From Polyangium jinanense (GTDB lineage: Bacteria > Myxococcota > Polyangia > Polyangiales > Polyangiaceae), in NCBI RefSeq assembly GCF_028435365.1, contig NZ_JAGTJJ010000011.1, positions 1 through 64,000 of the forward strand: a DNA stretch of 64,000 nt, given 5' to 3'. The notes beneath the pieces are model-generated. The model was not told the DNA's origin. It ran no database searches and saw nothing but the letters and a program-made list of their open reading frames with translations. This document shows, one piece after another, positions 14,071 through 22,702 of the stretch. Within the stretch, counting starts at the first letter, position 1; each line of letters begins with the position of its first letter. The translations under genes were made by a program, and so were the position numbers.

Positions 14071-14235
14071 GAGCATCGACCGGTTCGATGCTCGGAAGAT
14101 CGTGAAGCGATCTTCCCTCGGGGGGTGAATCGGCCGGGCTTTGCCCGGACGAGAGGGGGACGCGAGGCGTCCCCCTCGGGACAAGAGAGCTAGAACATCG
14201 AGCGGTTGCAAACCGATCGATGTTCTAGCGCTCTC
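14071..14235. repeat. Cluster of five inverted repeats
   Basis: The 328-bp gap between 14038 and 14367 holds no gene but five consecutive hairpins. They are a 9-bp stem at 14071-14093 (GAGCATCGA arm), a 9-bp stem at 14094-14116 (GGAAGATCG arm), a 6-bp stem at 14134-14148 (CCGGGC arm), an 11-bp stem with 3-nt loop at 14153-14177 (GAGGGGGACGC arm), and a compound 12+5-bp stem at 14190-14228 (CTAGAACATCGA and CGGTT arms). The first and last share the core CATCGA..CGGTT. It may act as terminator, RNA-stabilising structure or REP-like element. The rest of the gap shows nothing I recognise. Confidence 0.8.
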
Positions 14236-14366
14236 CCACGCCCGATCGAAGAAGGCGGCAATCTTGCTCCGCCCTCCCTCGGACCTCCTGATCACGCAGA
14301 GTGCCCTCGCGGCCACGGCACATCGTGCTCGCGCTAGGCCGCGAAATTTTCTAGATCAAGAAGGCC

Positions 14367-16049
14367 ATGCAGGACCACGCCCCCATCTTCGGGTTCAACG
14401 CGGCGCGGGAAGACATCGTGCGGACCGTGATCTCGCGCGTCGTGCTCTCCACGAGAGATCCCCTGCTCGCGCTGAACGACGCGGCTTACCACGAGACGAA
14501 GCGCCTCGAAGCCAGCAAGCGCGGGCCCGAGGAGCAGAAGGAGCTCGCCGAGTGGCAACGGCTCGCCCGCGCCTTGAGCCGCATGGACGACGGCGAACGG
14601 CGCCAGAAGCTCGTGGAGATCGTCGATCACATCGGCTGGGACGTGGCCGGGAACTTCGATCCACGCGTGTTCAAGGTGTCGTCGAAGCTCCTGCCGCCGA
14701 TCGTGACGTACCTGCTCGCGCCGCGGACGCTCGTGCGCCTGGCCCGCGATCCGAGGCACCTCGTGAGCCTGTCGGCGCTCGATGACAAGGTGCGCGTCGA
14801 GGGGCCGGTCGAGGAGCTGCGCGAGCTTTCGCGGCACGGGACGGCGGTGTACGTCCCGACGCACCTCTCGAACATGGATTCGATCGTGTTCGGCTACGCG
14901 CTCGAGCGCGCCGGTCTGCCACCCGCGACCTACGGCGCCGGCAAGAACCTGTTCACGAACCCCGTGCTCTCGTTCTTCATGCACAACCTCGGCGCCTACC
15001 GCGTCGACCGGAGGGTCCGGCACAACCTCTACAAGGACGTGCTGAAGACGTACTCGTGCGTGCTGCTCGAGCGCGGCTACCACTCGCTGTTCTTCCCGGG
15101 CGGAACACGCTCGCGCTCGGGCGGCGTGGAGCGGCGGCTGAAGCTCGGGCTGATGGGCACGGCGATCGAGGCGTACGCGCGGACCTTGCTCGCGAACCGG
15201 GAGCGGCGCGTGTACTTCGTGCCCGCCACGATCAACTACCTCATCACGCTGGAGGCCGAGACGCTGATCGCGGACTTCCTCGCCGAGGCCGGCAAGGGGC
15301 GCTTCATCATCGAGGACGACGAGTCGTCGCGCCTCGGGCGCGTGACCGCGTTCATGCGCAAGATGTTCGACATGCAAGGCGCCGTGGTGATCCGCTTCGG
15401 CAAACCCATCGATCCCTTCGGCAACGTGGTCGACGAGCGTTGCCGATCGTTCGATCGGCGCGGGCGCGAGGTGGATCCCGCGAGTTACGTGAAGGATCTC
15501 GACGGGCGCGTGACGCTCGATCCGGTGCGCGATGCGCAGTACACGCGCGAGCTCGGCGACGAGATCTGCAAGGCCTACCTGCGCGACACGGTGGTGCTGG
15601 AGACGCACGTGGTCGCCGCCGCGAGCTTCGAGCGGCTGCGGCGCGCCTCGCCCGCCGGGGATCTCTTCACGGTGCTCCGGCAGCGCGACGTGGTCGTGGT
15701 GCCGCGCGACGATCTCGCGCGGGACGTGGTGAAGCTCCGCGATCGGCTGGTCGAGCTCGCGGATCGCGGGGAGATCGTGGTGGGCGGGTTTCTGCGGACC
15801 GCGTCGGGCGGCGACATCGTGGAACGCGCGCTCCGGGCCTTCGCCGGCTACCACGCCTCGCCCGTGCTCGCGTCGCGGGCGGACGGGATCGCGATCGTGG
15901 ACACGAATCTATTGTTTTATTACCAGAACCGGCTCGCGGCCCACGGGATGGCCTGGGACGTCATCGCGCCCCCGGGCGTGCCGCCCGCGCGGCCGCCGGT
16001 CTTCGCCAAACCCGAGGCGCAAGAGGCGGCGCAGGGAGGTTTGTCGTGA
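14367..16049 (+). CDS. Glycerol-3-phosphate acyltransferase-like (PlsB/PlsC superfamily)
   Basis: This 560-residue protein belongs to the glycerolipid acyltransferase superfamily. The catalytic block HLSNMD (HX4D, in VPTHLSNMDSIVFG, about 169-184) and the substrate-binding block FFPGGTRSRSGG (about 240) are both intact; the latter form is typical of PlsB-like glycerol-3-phosphate acyltransferases. It should transfer an acyl chain to a glycerol-phosphate acceptor at the inner membrane. It is shorter than E. coli PlsB (about 800) and longer than PlsC (about 245). Its stop overlaps the GTG of the GpsA-like gene (GTGA), so the proteins are probably made together, linking acceptor supply with acylation. 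Acceptor specificity is inferred. Confidence 0.85.
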   Translation: MQDHAPIFGFNAAREDIVRTVISRVVLSTRDPLLALNDAAYHETKRLEASKRGPEEQKELAEWQRLARALSRMDDGERRQKLVEIVDHIGWDVAGNFDPRVFKVSSKLLPPIVTYLLAPRTLVRLARDPRHLVSLSALDDKVRVEGPVEELRELSRHGTAVYVPTHLSNMDSIVFGYALERAGLPPATYGAGKNLFTNPVLSFFMHNLGAYRVDRRVRHNLYKDVLKTYSCVLLERGYHSLFFPGGTRSRSGGVERRLKLGLMGTAIEAYARTLLANRERRVYFVPATINYLITLEAETLIADFLAEAGKGRFIIEDDESSRLGRVTAFMRKMFDMQGAVVIRFGKPIDPFGNVVDERCRSFDRRGREVDPASYVKDLDGRVTLDPVRDAQYTRELGDEICKAYLRDTVVLETHVVAAASFERLRRASPAGDLFTVLRQRDVVVVPRDDLARDVVKLRDRLVELADRGEIVVGGFLRTASGGDIVERALRAFAGYHASPVLASRADGIAIVDTNLLFYYQNRLAAHGMAWDVIAPPGVPPARPPVFAKPEAQEAAQGGLS

Positions 16050-16981
16050 CAGAACAGAGCCAGACGCCGAGCGTGGGGATCGTGGGCGGCGGGCCCTGGG
16101 GGCGGGCGCTCGCGACGGCCGCGCGTCGGACGGGCGCGGAGGTGGTGCTGCACTCGCGGCGTGATCAGCCGGACAGCGATCCGGGGCTGCATGTGACGGT
16201 CGATTACGCGGAGGTCGCGAAGGCGCGGCTCGTGGTGATCGCGGTGCCGTCGTCGGTCGCGCGGAACGTGCTCAGGGCGCTCGGCGATCACCTCGGCGGG
16301 CAGCACCTCGTGGTGCACGGGGTGCGCGGGCTCGGGTCCGAGGAGCTCGAAACGGTGAGTGATCTCGTGCGGGAAGAGACGCCCGCGCGGCGGCTCGGCG
16401 CGCTCGGTGGGCCCGTGCAGGCGGGCGAGCTCATCGAGGGGCGGCCATCGGCGATGGTGATCGGGTCGCGGTTCCCCGAGGTGATCACGGCCGTGACGCG
16501 GGCGTTCCAGAGCCCGAGCCTGAGGGTGTACGGGACGAACGATCTGCGCGGGCTCGAGTGGGCCTCGGCGCTCGTCGGATGCCTGTCGATCGGGGTCGGC
16601 TACGCGGAAGAGGCGGGCGCGGGGCCGGGGCTTTTGGCGGCGCTGATCTCACGCGGGGTCGACGAGGCGGCGCGGCTCATGGCCGCCGCGGGCTGCGAGG
16701 AGCGGACGATGTTCGGGCTCGGCGGGTACGGCGATCTGCTCGCGTCGATCGCGCTCGAAGACCGGCCAGAGGTGGTGCTCGGCAAGGCGCTCGCGCGGAA
16801 GGTGCCGCTCGATCAGGCGATCGCGATGGCGAAGCTCCGCGTGGAGGCGATCCCGCTGATCCCGCGGATCGCGCGGTTCGCCGAGGAGCACCGCGTCACG
16901 GCGGGAACGTTCCGGGCGCTCTCGGACATCCTCGCCGGCGGGCGCCCGCAGGCCATGCTGGATCGCATGTTCGCAGGGTAG
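16046..16981 (+). CDS. gpsA: GpsA-family NAD(P)H glycerol-3-phosphate dehydrogenase paralogue with altered active site
   Basis: The 311-residue protein has the GpsA layout: an N-terminal Rossmann fold (GIVGGGPWGRAL, residues about 11-22), then ALGGPVQAGEL, then the C-terminal helical domain with ALISRGVDEAARL and GLGGYGDLL. It would reduce dihydroxyacetone phosphate to glycerol-3-phosphate. By eye alignment to E. coli GpsA, however, the catalytic Lys-Asn of GGAVKNV reads Val-Gly (ASALVGC), the earlier TKGLE Lys is Arg, and the SRN segment after GDL is absent. It may therefore be inactive, regulatory or changed in substrate. The GTG start overlaps the acyltransferase stop and has GGGAGG six bases upstream. 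Confidence 0.8.
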   Translation: MTEQSQTPSVGIVGGGPWGRALATAARRTGAEVVLHSRRDQPDSDPGLHVTVDYAEVAKARLVVIAVPSSVARNVLRALGDHLGGQHLVVHGVRGLGSEELETVSDLVREETPARRLGALGGPVQAGELIEGRPSAMVIGSRFPEVITAVTRAFQSPSLRVYGTNDLRGLEWASALVGCLSIGVGYAEEAGAGPGLLAALISRGVDEAARLMAAAGCEERTMFGLGGYGDLLASIALEDRPEVVLGKALARKVPLDQAIAMAKLRVEAIPLIPRIARFAEEHRVTAGTFRALSDILAGGRPQAMLDRMFAG

Positions 16982-17066
16982 TCGCGAATCTGGACGGACC
17001 ACGTCGAAAATCTGCCGCTACGGCGCGGCGGATCCCGCTTGCACCGATGCACGATCCTGACCGAAC

Positions 17067-18620
17067 ATGAACTCTGTGTCTGCCGCGCAAAGCCTATCCG
17101 ACAACGAGCCGGTGAGCGTCGGCAAGTACAAGCTGATCGCGAACCTCGGCCGCGGGGGAATGGCCGACGTGTTCCTTGCCGTGGTCGCGGGGCCCCTGGG
17201 CGTGAACAAGCTGCAGGTGGTGAAGCGGCTGCGCGCCGAGTTCGCCGAGGATCCCGAGCGCCGGGAGATGTTCCTCGACGAGGCGCGGATCGCGACGCGC
17301 CTGAATCACCCGAACGTGGTGCAGACGTTCGAGGTGCACGCGGAAAAGGGCGTGTACTTCATCACGATGGAGTACCTCGAAGGCGCGCCGATGAACCGGC
17401 TCATCAACCGGTCGTCGCGCACGAAGACGCCAGCGCCGCCCGGAGTGCTGCTCCGGATCCTGGCCGACGTGCTCGCAGGGCTGCACTACGCGCACGAGCT
17501 CGCCGATTACGACGGCAAGCCCCTCAACATCGTGCATCGCGACGTGAGCCCGCACAACGTGATCGTCTCGTACGACGGTCAGGCGAAGCTGCTCGATTTC
17601 GGGATCGCGAAGTCCGAAGTGCGCATGATGGAGACGCGCGCGGGAATCATGAAGGGGAAGCTCGGGTACATGGCCCCCGAGCAAGTGCGCTGCAAGCCGC
17701 TCGATCGGCGCGCCGACGTGTTCGTCGCAGGCATCGTGCTGTGGGAAATCCTCGCCGGCCGCAAGATGTGGGACAAGGCCGCCGACATGGAGGTGCTCCA
17801 CAAGCTCGCGACCGGTGATCTGCCGTCGATCGAGTCGGTTCGTCCAGACGTACCTCCCACGCTCGCGAAGATCTGCGGCAAGGCGCTGTCATACGATCCG
17901 GTGGATCGATATACGACCGCCGCGGAGATGCGGACGGCGATCCTGGACTACCTCGACAGCGCGAAGATCCGCGTGACGCCGGAGGACATCGGCAAATACG
18001 TCACGGCGGTCTACGCGGACAAACGCGCCGAGATCCGGAAGATCATCGAGCGGCAGATCGCGAAGCTGCGGCAGAGCGAGGCGTCGTCGCCGTCCGCAGA
18101 GGACATGCCCGCGTCGTCGATGCGCGTGGCGCGTGTGGACACGGCGCACGGCGGGAGCGAGCCCGGCGTGGGGGCAAACCTGCCGAACCTGCGCAGCATG
18201 CCGCCGTCGATGGAGGCGCCCGACACGATCGCGCCTTCGATCCCGCCGCCGCCGAGCCTGCCCGCCCCGGCGTCGCTGGAGCCGCCGCCGGTGACGCCGA
18301 CGCTCGACCGAAACGCGGGGCCAAAGACCGAGCCGCCCGCGGTGCGGAAGAAGCAGCTCACGCCCGTCGTCGTCGAGCCGCCGGCAGAGCTGGTCGAGGC
18401 GGGGCCGGAGTCGTCGCGCGGATCGGAGCGCGTTCGCTGGCTCGTGGCGCTCGTGGTGGTGCTCGCAGCGGCGGTAGGCGCGTTCGTGGCCCTCAGGCTG
18501 AGGCAAACCCATGCGCCGCCGACGCCGCCTGCGGCCGTGGGGACGTCGCCGCACGATTCGAAGCAGCCGAGCTCCGGGCCGGTCAAGCCGGCCGCGACGA
18601 CGACGGCGCCGAGGAAGTGA
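17067..18620 (+). CDS. Transmembrane Ser/Thr protein kinase (PknB-like)
   Basis: This is a 517-residue Hanks-type kinase. The kinase domain (about 20-285) has a Gly loop LGRGGMADVF, the ATP-binding Lys in VVKRL, catalytic loop HRDVSPHNV, DFGIAKS and the substrate-loop motif MAPEQ. As in many myxobacterial kinases the usual loop Lys (DLKP) is replaced by Ser (DVSP). A Pro-rich linker (about 350-445) leads to one membrane helix (LVALVVVLAAAVGAFVAL, about 455-475) and a short Pro/Thr exterior tail with no folded sensor domain. The ATG at 17067 lacks a strong Shine-Dalgarno. The HAD phosphatase gene follows closely. The substrate is unknown. Confidence 0.92.
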   Translation: MNSVSAAQSLSDNEPVSVGKYKLIANLGRGGMADVFLAVVAGPLGVNKLQVVKRLRAEFAEDPERREMFLDEARIATRLNHPNVVQTFEVHAEKGVYFITMEYLEGAPMNRLINRSSRTKTPAPPGVLLRILADVLAGLHYAHELADYDGKPLNIVHRDVSPHNVIVSYDGQAKLLDFGIAKSEVRMMETRAGIMKGKLGYMAPEQVRCKPLDRRADVFVAGIVLWEILAGRKMWDKAADMEVLHKLATGDLPSIESVRPDVPPTLAKICGKALSYDPVDRYTTAAEMRTAILDYLDSAKIRVTPEDIGKYVTAVYADKRAEIRKIIERQIAKLRQSEASSPSAEDMPASSMRVARVDTAHGGSEPGVGANLPNLRSMPPSMEAPDTIAPSIPPPPSLPAPASLEPPPVTPTLDRNAGPKTEPPAVRKKQLTPVVVEPPAELVEAGPESSRGSERVRWLVALVVVLAAAVGAFVALRLRQTHAPPTPPAAVGTSPHDSKQPSSGPVKPAATTTAPRK

Positions 18621-18664
18621 CGCGCTTGCCGGGGCGGCGTGCCCGCGCTAGTCGGCGGCTCGAC

Positions 18665-19312
18665 ATGAGCCGATTCTCCCCGCGCGCGCTGATCTTCGAC
18701 ATGGATGGGCTGCTCGTCGACTCGGAGCCGCTCTGGCACCACGTGGAGCGCGCGTTCGCCCGCGCACGCGGGGGCGAGTGGACCGACGAGATGGCCCTCG
18801 CCTGCACGGGGCAAGGGATCGGGCGGATCGTGCACATCATGGGGGAGCAGATCGGCTTTCCGGTGGACGAGGCGCGCGACGTGGCGGAGCTCGAGGATCG
18901 CTTCCTCGCGCACGTGGAGAGTCTTTCGCTGAAGCCGTTTGCCCGGGCGTTCCTCGACGAGGCGCGGGGGCGGCTGCCGATCGGGCTCGCGTCGTCGTCG
19001 CCGCGGCGGCTGATCGACGCGAGCCTGAAAAGGTTTGGCCTGACGGACCATTTCGACGTGACGGTGTCCGGGCAGGAGGTGCCGCGGGCGAAGCCGTGGC
19101 CGGATGTGTATTTGCGCGCGGCGGAGCGGCTTTCGGTCGGGGCCGAGGGGTGCCTCGCGCTGGAGGATTCGAAGAACGGGGTGCGGGCCGCGAAGGCCGC
19201 GGGGATGGCGGTGATCGCGGTGCCCGAGGGGGATGGGGCCGCGTTCGTGGAGATCGCGGATGTTGTGGTGAGGAGCCTGGAAGAAGCGCGGGCGCTCGTG
19301 CGGTTGCCGTAG
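18665..19312 (+). CDS. HAD-superfamily hydrolase, beta-phosphoglucomutase-like
   Basis: This protein of about 215 residues has all four HAD motifs: DMDGLLVDSE near residue 13 (nucleophile Asp), ASSSPRR (motif II), the Lys of AKPWPDVY (motif III) and LEDSKNGV (motif IV). The helical cap between motifs I and II places it in the beta-phosphoglucomutase/sugar-phosphatase subfamily, acting on a small phosphorylated metabolite in the cytosol. An alternative GTG at 18617 overlaps the kinase stop, but it would add an Arg-rich extension, so I prefer the ATG at 18665. The exact substrate cannot be set from sequence. Confidence 0.9.
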   Translation: MSRFSPRALIFDMDGLLVDSEPLWHHVERAFARARGGEWTDEMALACTGQGIGRIVHIMGEQIGFPVDEARDVAELEDRFLAHVESLSLKPFARAFLDEARGRLPIGLASSSPRRLIDASLKRFGLTDHFDVTVSGQEVPRAKPWPDVYLRAAERLSVGAEGCLALEDSKNGVRAAKAAGMAVIAVPEGDGAAFVEIADVVVRSLEEARALVRLP

Positions 19313-19334
19313 CGCCCGCGCGCTTCGTTTCCGG

Positions 19335-21728
19335 TCAGCTCTGGCGACGGCGACGCGCGAGGAGCGCCGCGACGGCCGCGAAGGCGGCGAGCGAGGCGCC
19401 CGCCGGGACGCTGGAGGAGCCGGGGACCGAGCAGTCGCAGCTCCCATCGTCATTGACGGGCGGGGTGGCCGGGTTGCCGCCCGCGCCGCTGCCACCGGCG
19501 CCACCGGCGCCACCCGCGCCACCGGCGCCACCCGCGCCGCCCGCGCCGCCCGCACCACCGGCGCCGCCCACGCCCGACGATTGGTCCGGGGTGAAGGTCA
19601 GGTTCGTGAAGAGGCCGTCGCCGTCGCCGGAATTGGCGATCATCACGTACGCCGTCTTCGTGCCGGCCGGGACCTGCGCCGTGGTGGTGTACGCATTCAC
19701 GCCCTGGGAGCCGCCGCCGTCCGGCGTGAGGACGACGGTGTCGTCCGTCGCTTTGAAGGGCCCATACGTGAACTGGAGGGGCTCCTCGCCAAAGCGGACG
19801 AGGACCCTGGGCTCGAAGCTGCCGCCGCCAAACGGAGAGCCGCCGCCCGTGGTCGCGCCGTCGAAATCGATGGTGAGCGCGTCGGTGTTCTCCGGCAGGG
19901 TCACGCGGACCTGGACGACGCCGGGCACGTACCCCTGCTGGTTCGAGCCGACGTTCGCCGCAGCCACGCTCGGCGCGAACCAGACGCCGAGGGGGGCGCC
20001 GCCGCTGGTGCCGACGAGGAGCGGGCCCTGCATCGTGGAGCCGGTGAATTCGAGGATACGCTTGCACTCGGGCAGGACGCCGCGCGTGGTGAAGGCCGCC
20101 TCGAGCTGGGTGGCGACGGCGTCGCCGAGCGCGGAGGTCTTGACCTGGGCAAGGATGAGCTCGGCCATGTCGTGGTAATGGAGGTCGCCCGAGGGCGCGG
20201 CCTCCATCGCGGCGAAGACGGCGAGGTCGAGCTCGCCTTTCTGCACCTCGGTCAAACCCTTGCGGACGTCCCAGAGCGCGCCGGAGAAGAGGGTCGCGTC
20301 CTGGTGGACCTCGCCCGCGATGGCCGTGGGACAGGCGTCGGGGGCCGCGAGGCTGCGAATGGCCTTGCCGCTCGGATCGGCGTCCAGAACGGCGTATTCG
20401 CCGACGTCGGGATCGCCGGTGATGGCCGACGAGAAGTAATCGGCGAGGCCCTCGTTCATGCCGCCCGGCGAGTAGACGATGCCATACGCGTCGAGGTGCG
20501 GGGTGCCGACGAGCTGGATCGTCGCATTGACGACGGCGTGCGTGAACTCGTGGTAAATGACGTCGCCGTCGTAGGCGTAATCCTTGACCGGGCCCTGGCC
20601 GAACATCATGGCGCCGCCCGAGATGTTGAAGAGCGAGCCCAAGGAATCCGGCGGCGAAAAGAAGGCATTCTGGAAGGGAACGAGGGGAACGTTGGGGTTG
20701 CCGATATTGGCCGGATTGCCGCCGAAGAGGCCGTCGGGCATGCGCAGGTTCGCGACCGCGTCGAGCGGGCCCGCCTGGACCAGGAAATCGGGCTTGAAGG
20801 TCCGGAAAAACCGGTATGCGATCTCGGTGTGCGCATACATGTGGAGCTCCGAGAACGGATCCTCGGCCGCCGTGTCCTCGGCCGGCGTCGTCGACGTGAA
20901 ATCGAGCGACCCCGAGTCCGCCGTCACCGTATGCACGAGCTCACAGGTGTGGATGGTGATACCCATGATGGTCGTCGTCGTCTTCATGTCGATGCAATTG
21001 CGCGCGACGACGAGGGGGCTCGAGAGTTGGTCGGCCCCGTCCGGCAAGTTCAGCGTGATGGTCTTCGTCTGCGGCGATTTGACCGGGTTCGACGGGAAGA
21101 CGTCGGCCTGGTGCACCGAGACGGCCGCGTTGTAGCGCGCGACGACGTCGCCGGTCTTCGCGTCGACGACGACCACAGGCGCATACGGCATGGGAAGACC
21201 GGGCGCATAAAAATGCCAGGCGAGGACATTGCCGCCGCCCGAAGGCCAAATCACGAGCCGGGCCGTCTTGGGGTTCATTTTGATGCCGGCCGATTTGGAG
21301 GCTTTTTCAGCGACGTCCTCGGCCGAAAGCGCGGGCACGACGTCGGCGGGCAGGTCCTCGGCGAGGCGCGCCGTGACGATATGCGCGATGCCGTCGTCGC
21401 CGTACGAGACCGTGGCGCCACGATGAAGCACGGGCACGCCCTGGTGCATCTGCGGCATCTTGACGATGCGCCGGCCGTCACGCAGCGTCGCGTTGCGCGC
21501 AGGGCCGAGCGAGAGGCTCTGCGACCAGGGCGCGCGCTCCGCGAGGATGGTGCGCGCCGAGGCCTCGAGCGCCTGGGGCTCCGCACCCTTGACCGAGGCG
21601 AGCGACTTCTGCGCGGCGGGCGCGAACGAACCCACCTCGAGCAGTGTGCGCGGCCCGGAGGCGGCGAACGCCGTCCCGCCGAGCGCGAGGACCATCAAGC
21701 TTGCCGAGAAGGAGGAAAAAAAGCGCAT
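19335..21728 (-). CDS. Secreted M36 (fungalysin-like) metallopeptidase with MYXO-CTERM-like tail
   Basis: This is an exported peptidase of about 797 residues. It starts with a signal peptide (MRFFSSFSASLMVLALGG, cleavage after AFA) and an FTP-like propeptide region (about 30-230). The catalytic domain has the zinc motif YHEFTHAVV (near 391) and the third ligand Glu in GGMNEGLADYF (near 426), as in M36. A C-terminal PPC/CUB-like beta domain, a GGA triplet-repeat linker and a final Cys-containing motif (CDCSVPG), hydrophobic helix and RRRR end follow the MYXO-CTERM plan for cell-surface sorting. The frame extends to 21947, but the ATG at 21728 starts the signal peptide. It probably digests extracellular protein, fitting a predatory life. 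Confidence 0.93.
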   Translation of the reverse strand: MRFFSSFSASLMVLALGGTAFAASGPRTLLEVGSFAPAAQKSLASVKGAEPQALEASARTILAERAPWSQSLSLGPARNATLRDGRRIVKMPQMHQGVPVLHRGATVSYGDDGIAHIVTARLAEDLPADVVPALSAEDVAEKASKSAGIKMNPKTARLVIWPSGGGNVLAWHFYAPGLPMPYAPVVVVDAKTGDVVARYNAAVSVHQADVFPSNPVKSPQTKTITLNLPDGADQLSSPLVVARNCIDMKTTTTIMGITIHTCELVHTVTADSGSLDFTSTTPAEDTAAEDPFSELHMYAHTEIAYRFFRTFKPDFLVQAGPLDAVANLRMPDGLFGGNPANIGNPNVPLVPFQNAFFSPPDSLGSLFNISGGAMMFGQGPVKDYAYDGDVIYHEFTHAVVNATIQLVGTPHLDAYGIVYSPGGMNEGLADYFSSAITGDPDVGEYAVLDADPSGKAIRSLAAPDACPTAIAGEVHQDATLFSGALWDVRKGLTEVQKGELDLAVFAAMEAAPSGDLHYHDMAELILAQVKTSALGDAVATQLEAAFTTRGVLPECKRILEFTGSTMQGPLLVGTSGGAPLGVWFAPSVAAANVGSNQQGYVPGVVQVRVTLPENTDALTIDFDGATTGGGSPFGGGSFEPRVLVRFGEEPLQFTYGPFKATDDTVVLTPDGGGSQGVNAYTTTAQVPAGTKTAYVMIANSGDGDGLFTNLTFTPDQSSGVGGAGGAGGAGGAGGAGGAGGAGGAGGSGAGGNPATPPVNDDGSCDCSVPGSSSVPAGASLAAFAAVAALLARRRRQS

Positions 21729-21864
21729 CGTTGACCCTTGCTTTGGGAAGTCCGAGGACGTGGGACACGCACGGGAAGGGCGCGTCCGAATGGATCCTAG
21801 GAAGCCCCGAAAGCGAGGGCAACGATTGGAATCGTCCGACGAGAATGTAGCGTCGGAAAATTGA

Positions 21865-22440
21865 CTAGTCGCGGATGCTTTCGCACCGCGGGCAAGCCGC
21901 CTTGAGCCGCTCACTCGCGCGATCGATGCGCTCCTGCGCGGCGGCACAACGATCGTCCTCTTTTCCAGCGAGGTCGCAGAGGCGCGTGGCGGCGCGTTTC
22001 ATCGAGGCGTACGCGCGACACGCGCCATGGCAGGGGCTCTCGTCGCCGCCCGCCGCCGACATGCCCTCGGGCGCAGGCGTCGTCGGCTTGGTAGGCGCCG
22101 CAGGCGCTCGCTTGTGCTGCGGCGCTGGAGGCGCATCCGCGGCAGCCGAGGACTTCCTTTCCTCGTCCGGCACGCCCATCACGTTGAGGAACGTGCTCTC
22201 CCAGCGCGAAAGGGCCATCTGGGCGTCGTCCGGGGTCCGCAGGTCGTCGGAGGAGACCTCCGACGGGGCCATGGCCGTGGCCGCAGGCGGCGGCGGCGCC
22301 GGCGCCGGCGCGGGCTCGGCCGCGAACTCGGTCGCCGTGGTCGGGGCGTCCGAGGACTTCGGGGCCGCCGCGCAGGCGGTGAGCGCGAGGAGCGCGAGCG
22401 GAAGGGAAAAAGACGCCGGACGTAGGAGACGCAAGGACAT
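21865..22440 (-). CDS. Small Pro-rich lipoprotein
   Basis: This 191-residue lipoprotein has a signal peptide ending LLALTAC (Cys23) and an Ala/Pro-rich region (about 30-55). The C-terminal part has five Cys residues (including CHGAC and CPRC) and helical character. I recognise no family. Its neighbours are the M36 peptidase downstream and tRNA-Leu upstream, separated by a strong terminator, so it needs its own promoter in the short gap around 22441-22460 or read-through. The ATG at 22440 starts the signal peptide, with GGGGG about seven bases upstream. Confidence 0.72.
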   Translation of the reverse strand: MSLRLLRPASFSLPLALLALTACAAAPKSSDAPTTATEFAAEPAPAPAPPPPAATAMAPSEVSSDDLRTPDDAQMALSRWESTFLNVMGVPDEERKSSAAADAPPAPQHKRAPAAPTKPTTPAPEGMSAAGGDESPCHGACRAYASMKRAATRLCDLAGKEDDRCAAAQERIDRASERLKAACPRCESIRD

Positions 22441-22459
22441 GTCGAAACCCCCAAACGCG

Positions 22460-22494
22460 AAAAAGGCCGGCACCTTACGGTGACCGGCCCTTTT
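22460..22494 (-). terminator. Intrinsic terminator of tRNA-Leu
   Basis: A 10-bp stem (GGCCGGCACC paired with GGTG-A-CCGGCC, one bulged A) with the loop TTAC is followed on the minus strand by TTTTT. On the plus strand it is followed by a C and TTTT, so it can work in both directions. It lies about 40 bases after the tRNA 3' end. Confidence 0.85.
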
Positions 22495-22532
22495 CTCTTT
22501 CTGACTCGCGGTCCGTGTGGACCGTTTCGGGG

Positions 22533-22614
22533 TGCGAAGGGGGGGACTTGAACCCCCACGGTGTTACCCGCTAGCACCTCAAGCTAGTGCGTCTGCCAAT
22601 TCCGCCACCTTCGC
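22533..22614 (-). tRNA. tRNA-Leu, anticodon GAG
   Basis: The minus strand folds into a long-variable-arm tRNA of 82 nt. The acceptor stem GCGAAGG pairs with CCTTCGC, the D-loop contains GGCAG, the anticodon stem CTAGC/GCTAG encloses TTGAGGT giving anticodon GAG, and the T-arm has GGTTCAAGTCC. No CCA is encoded (the next bases are CCC), so it is added after transcription. It reads CUU/CUC leucine codons, the latter abundant in this genome. Confidence 0.95.
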
Positions 22615-22702
22615 TCGGAACCGCTTGCTTCGAGGCGACGGAACCTACCCGTTCCGCCTCCAATGTCAAACACTTTTTTCACGAGGCCGTCGAGCACACC
22701 CA

